From Flavobacteriales bacterium UBA1820 (GTDB lineage Bacteria > Bacteroidota > Bacteroidia > Flavobacteriales > UBA1820): 24,097 nucleotides of DNA. The stretch lies in contig DCEW01000025.1 in assembly GCA_002314265.1 (NCBI GenBank), forward strand, positions 1-24,097, written 5' to 3'. Numbering within the stretch: position 1 is the first letter of the stretch; every line of letters begins with the position of its first letter. The notes beneath the pieces were generated by a model. The model had not been told where the DNA came from and made no database searches. It saw nothing but the letters and a program-made list of their open reading frames with translations. Shown piece after piece: positions 22,781 through 24,097 of the stretch. A program made the translations under genes and the position numbers.

Positions 22781-24034
22781 ATGAAAAAACGCCTCCGCAA
22801 CCTGAGCTTTTGGATTTTTGCCGCGATGATCCTGGGTATCCTCGTAGGCTATCTGATGGGACCCTCGGCTCACGTGCTGGCACCTTTGGGCACCCTCTTC
22901 ATGCAACTGATTCAGATGCTGGTCGTCCCGCTGGTCTTCATATCCATTGTCAGCGGCGCAGCCACCCTGGGCGGAAGCCGCTCCGCCGGCCGCATCGGGG
23001 TAACGAGCATCGGTTACATCCTGATCACCACCCTCATATCGACCGTTCTGGCTATTCTGGCCGGATTGTGGCTCGCTCCCGGCAGCGGGTTGGATGCCAG
23101 CAGCATCGACCTGCTCGCCTCGCAAAACACCACCGACATGAGTGCCCCGCCCTCGCTCACCTTCTGGGGGACGATCATCGGCATGATCCCGGCCAACCCC
23201 GTCCGCGCCCTTACCGAAGGGAACATCCTGCAGATCATCGTCTTCGGTCTTTTCCTCGGATTCGGTATCTCGACGCTGTCCGCCGGCAAGAAAGAACCCG
23301 TCATCCGGGGAGTGAACTACCTGCTCGAAGCCCTGATCTGGTGCATCAACAAAGTGATGCTCGTCGCTCCGCTGGGTGTCTTCGGTCTGATGGCCGACGC
23401 GACCGGCACCTTCGGCTTCGACATTCTGCTCTCGGTAGCCAACCTCCTGTGGGTGGACATCCTTGTGGTACTGGCCATGGGGCTGGGCATCTATCCGATA
23501 ACCATCGCGTTGTTCTCGCGCACACCGGTTACTCACTTTTTCCGGTCGATGGCCGAGCCGCAGATCGTCGCCTTTTCCACCTCCTCGTCCATGGCCACCC
23601 TGCCGGTGAACATGGAAACGGTCGAAAAGAAACTCGGCGTGTCCAAGCAGGTTACCTCCTTCGTCATCCCCTTGGGAGCAACCATCAACATGACCGGCAA
23701 CGCCATCTACTACACCCTGGTGGCTTTGTTCTTCGCCCAGTTGTACGGCATCGACCTCAACCTGGGACACTACATCGCCATCTCCATCACCGCATCGCTG
23801 GGTTCGGTCGGACAGGCCGGTGTCCCCGGCCCTACGCTCATGGTAGTAGCAGTACTGGCTTCGGCAGGGATCCCCTTGGAAGGACTTCCCCTGCTCTTTG
23901 CCCTGGACCGGATCTTCGACATGATCCGCACCGTGCTCAACATCACAGGTGATGCTGCCTGCGCCGTAGTCACCGACCACTTGTGCGGCAAATCCCGGCG
24001 CGCTGCCGCCCCGCAAACCCCTGCTCAAGAATAA
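22781..24034 (+). CDS. dicarboxylate/amino acid:cation symporter (DAACS/GltP family)
   Basis: A 417-residue transporter with the GltPh fold: eight membrane helices and two re-entrant hairpins. The serine-rich hairpin 1 is AFSTSSSMATLPVNME. TM8 reads DMIRTVLNITGD, which keeps the Asp, Arg, Asn and Asp equivalent to the substrate and sodium residues of GltPh (Asp394, Arg397, Asn401, Asp405). The retained Arg suggests an acidic substrate such as glutamate, aspartate or a C4-dicarboxylate. The TM7 motif is NMTGN (residues 303-307) instead of the classical NMDGT, so the Asp that helps bind one sodium ion is replaced. No promoter element was clear in the 145 bases upstream. A very strong palindromic terminator follows. 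Confidence 0.95.
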   Translation: MKKRLRNLSFWIFAAMILGILVGYLMGPSAHVLAPLGTLFMQLIQMLVVPLVFISIVSGAATLGGSRSAGRIGVTSIGYILITTLISTVLAILAGLWLAPGSGLDASSIDLLASQNTTDMSAPPSLTFWGTIIGMIPANPVRALTEGNILQIIVFGLFLGFGISTLSAGKKEPVIRGVNYLLEALIWCINKVMLVAPLGVFGLMADATGTFGFDILLSVANLLWVDILVVLAMGLGIYPITIALFSRTPVTHFFRSMAEPQIVAFSTSSSMATLPVNMETVEKKLGVSKQVTSFVIPLGATINMTGNAIYYTLVALFFAQLYGIDLNLGHYIAISITASLGSVGQAGVPGPTLMVVAVLASAGIPLEGLPLLFALDRIFDMIRTVLNITGDAACAVVTDHLCGKSRRAAAPQTPAQE

Positions 24035-24048
24035 ACCGGGCGTGCGGG

Positions 24049-24097
24049 CAAGCAAAAAGCCGGAAGGCGCATTTTGCGCCTTCCGGCTTTTTGCTTG
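24049..24097. terminator. perfect palindromic bidirectional terminator at the window end
   Basis: Arms at 24049-24071 and 24075-24097 are exact reverse complements over 23 bases around a TTT loop. Each arm carries a run of five A's or T's at the base of a GC-rich stem, so it can stop transcription in both directions. That would suit a convergent gene just beyond the window. The palindrome may continue past the last base. Confidence 0.88.

Overview
The window looks like a chromosomal segment of a GC-rich member of the Bacteroidales, most like the Alistipes/Rikenellaceae side of the order. This is inferred from roughly 60% GC by eye, from repeated Bacteroidetes-type -7 promoter elements (TAnnTTTG) ahead of genes, from lipoprotein signal peptides, and from protein versions typical of Bacteroidota (a ComEC without a nuclease domain, a ComM with MNPSPSG, a DUF456 protein, a SIMPL protein). 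No phage, transposon, CRISPR array, tRNA or rRNA gene was seen. It reads as core chromosome, not an island.

Layout. 1-5045 (+): the end of a tripartite RND efflux operon (periplasmic adaptor, HAE1 inner-membrane pump, outer-membrane lipoprotein channel), tightly coupled. 5080-6638 (+): a promoter, a CDF zinc/cation exporter and a small exported protein resembling a degenerate OmpA C-terminal domain, closed by a terminator. It converges on a minus-strand SIMPL-domain gene with its own terminator. Both terminators lie inside a larger inverted repeat (6594-6695). 7515-13537 (-): a probable operon reading rlmN, polyprenyl synthetase, surE, lpxB, comEC, joining rRNA/tRNA methylation, isoprenoid and lipid A synthesis, a nucleotidase and DNA uptake. 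13712-14572 (-): a metallo-beta-lactamase-fold lipoprotein. 14777-16393 (+): rsgA and a DUF456 membrane protein. 16394-16888: a 495-base gene-free stretch holding a probable small RNA on the minus strand. 16889-18163 (-): serS, divergent from comM, a GNAT acetyltransferase and a Dcp-like M3 metallopeptidase (18391-22581, +). 22781-24034 (+): a dicarboxylate/amino acid:cation symporter, followed by a very strong palindromic terminator at the window edge.

How the genes fit together. Most genes are ordinary housekeeping or envelope functions. Efflux (RND and CDF), lipid A synthesis (LpxB), lipoprotein enzymes and peptide/amino-acid scavenging (Dcp-like peptidase, symporter) suit a Gram-negative gut commensal. 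ComEC and ComM, both natural-transformation factors, occur in the same window but in separate transcription units.

The most interesting item is the minus-strand element at 16635-16770. It has a well-spaced -33/-7 promoter, about 100 transcribed bases with eleven UAG triplets and no reading frame, and an intrinsic terminator whose 5' arm can also pair with the RNA's 5' end. I cannot tell from sequence alone whether it is already a catalogued RNA family.
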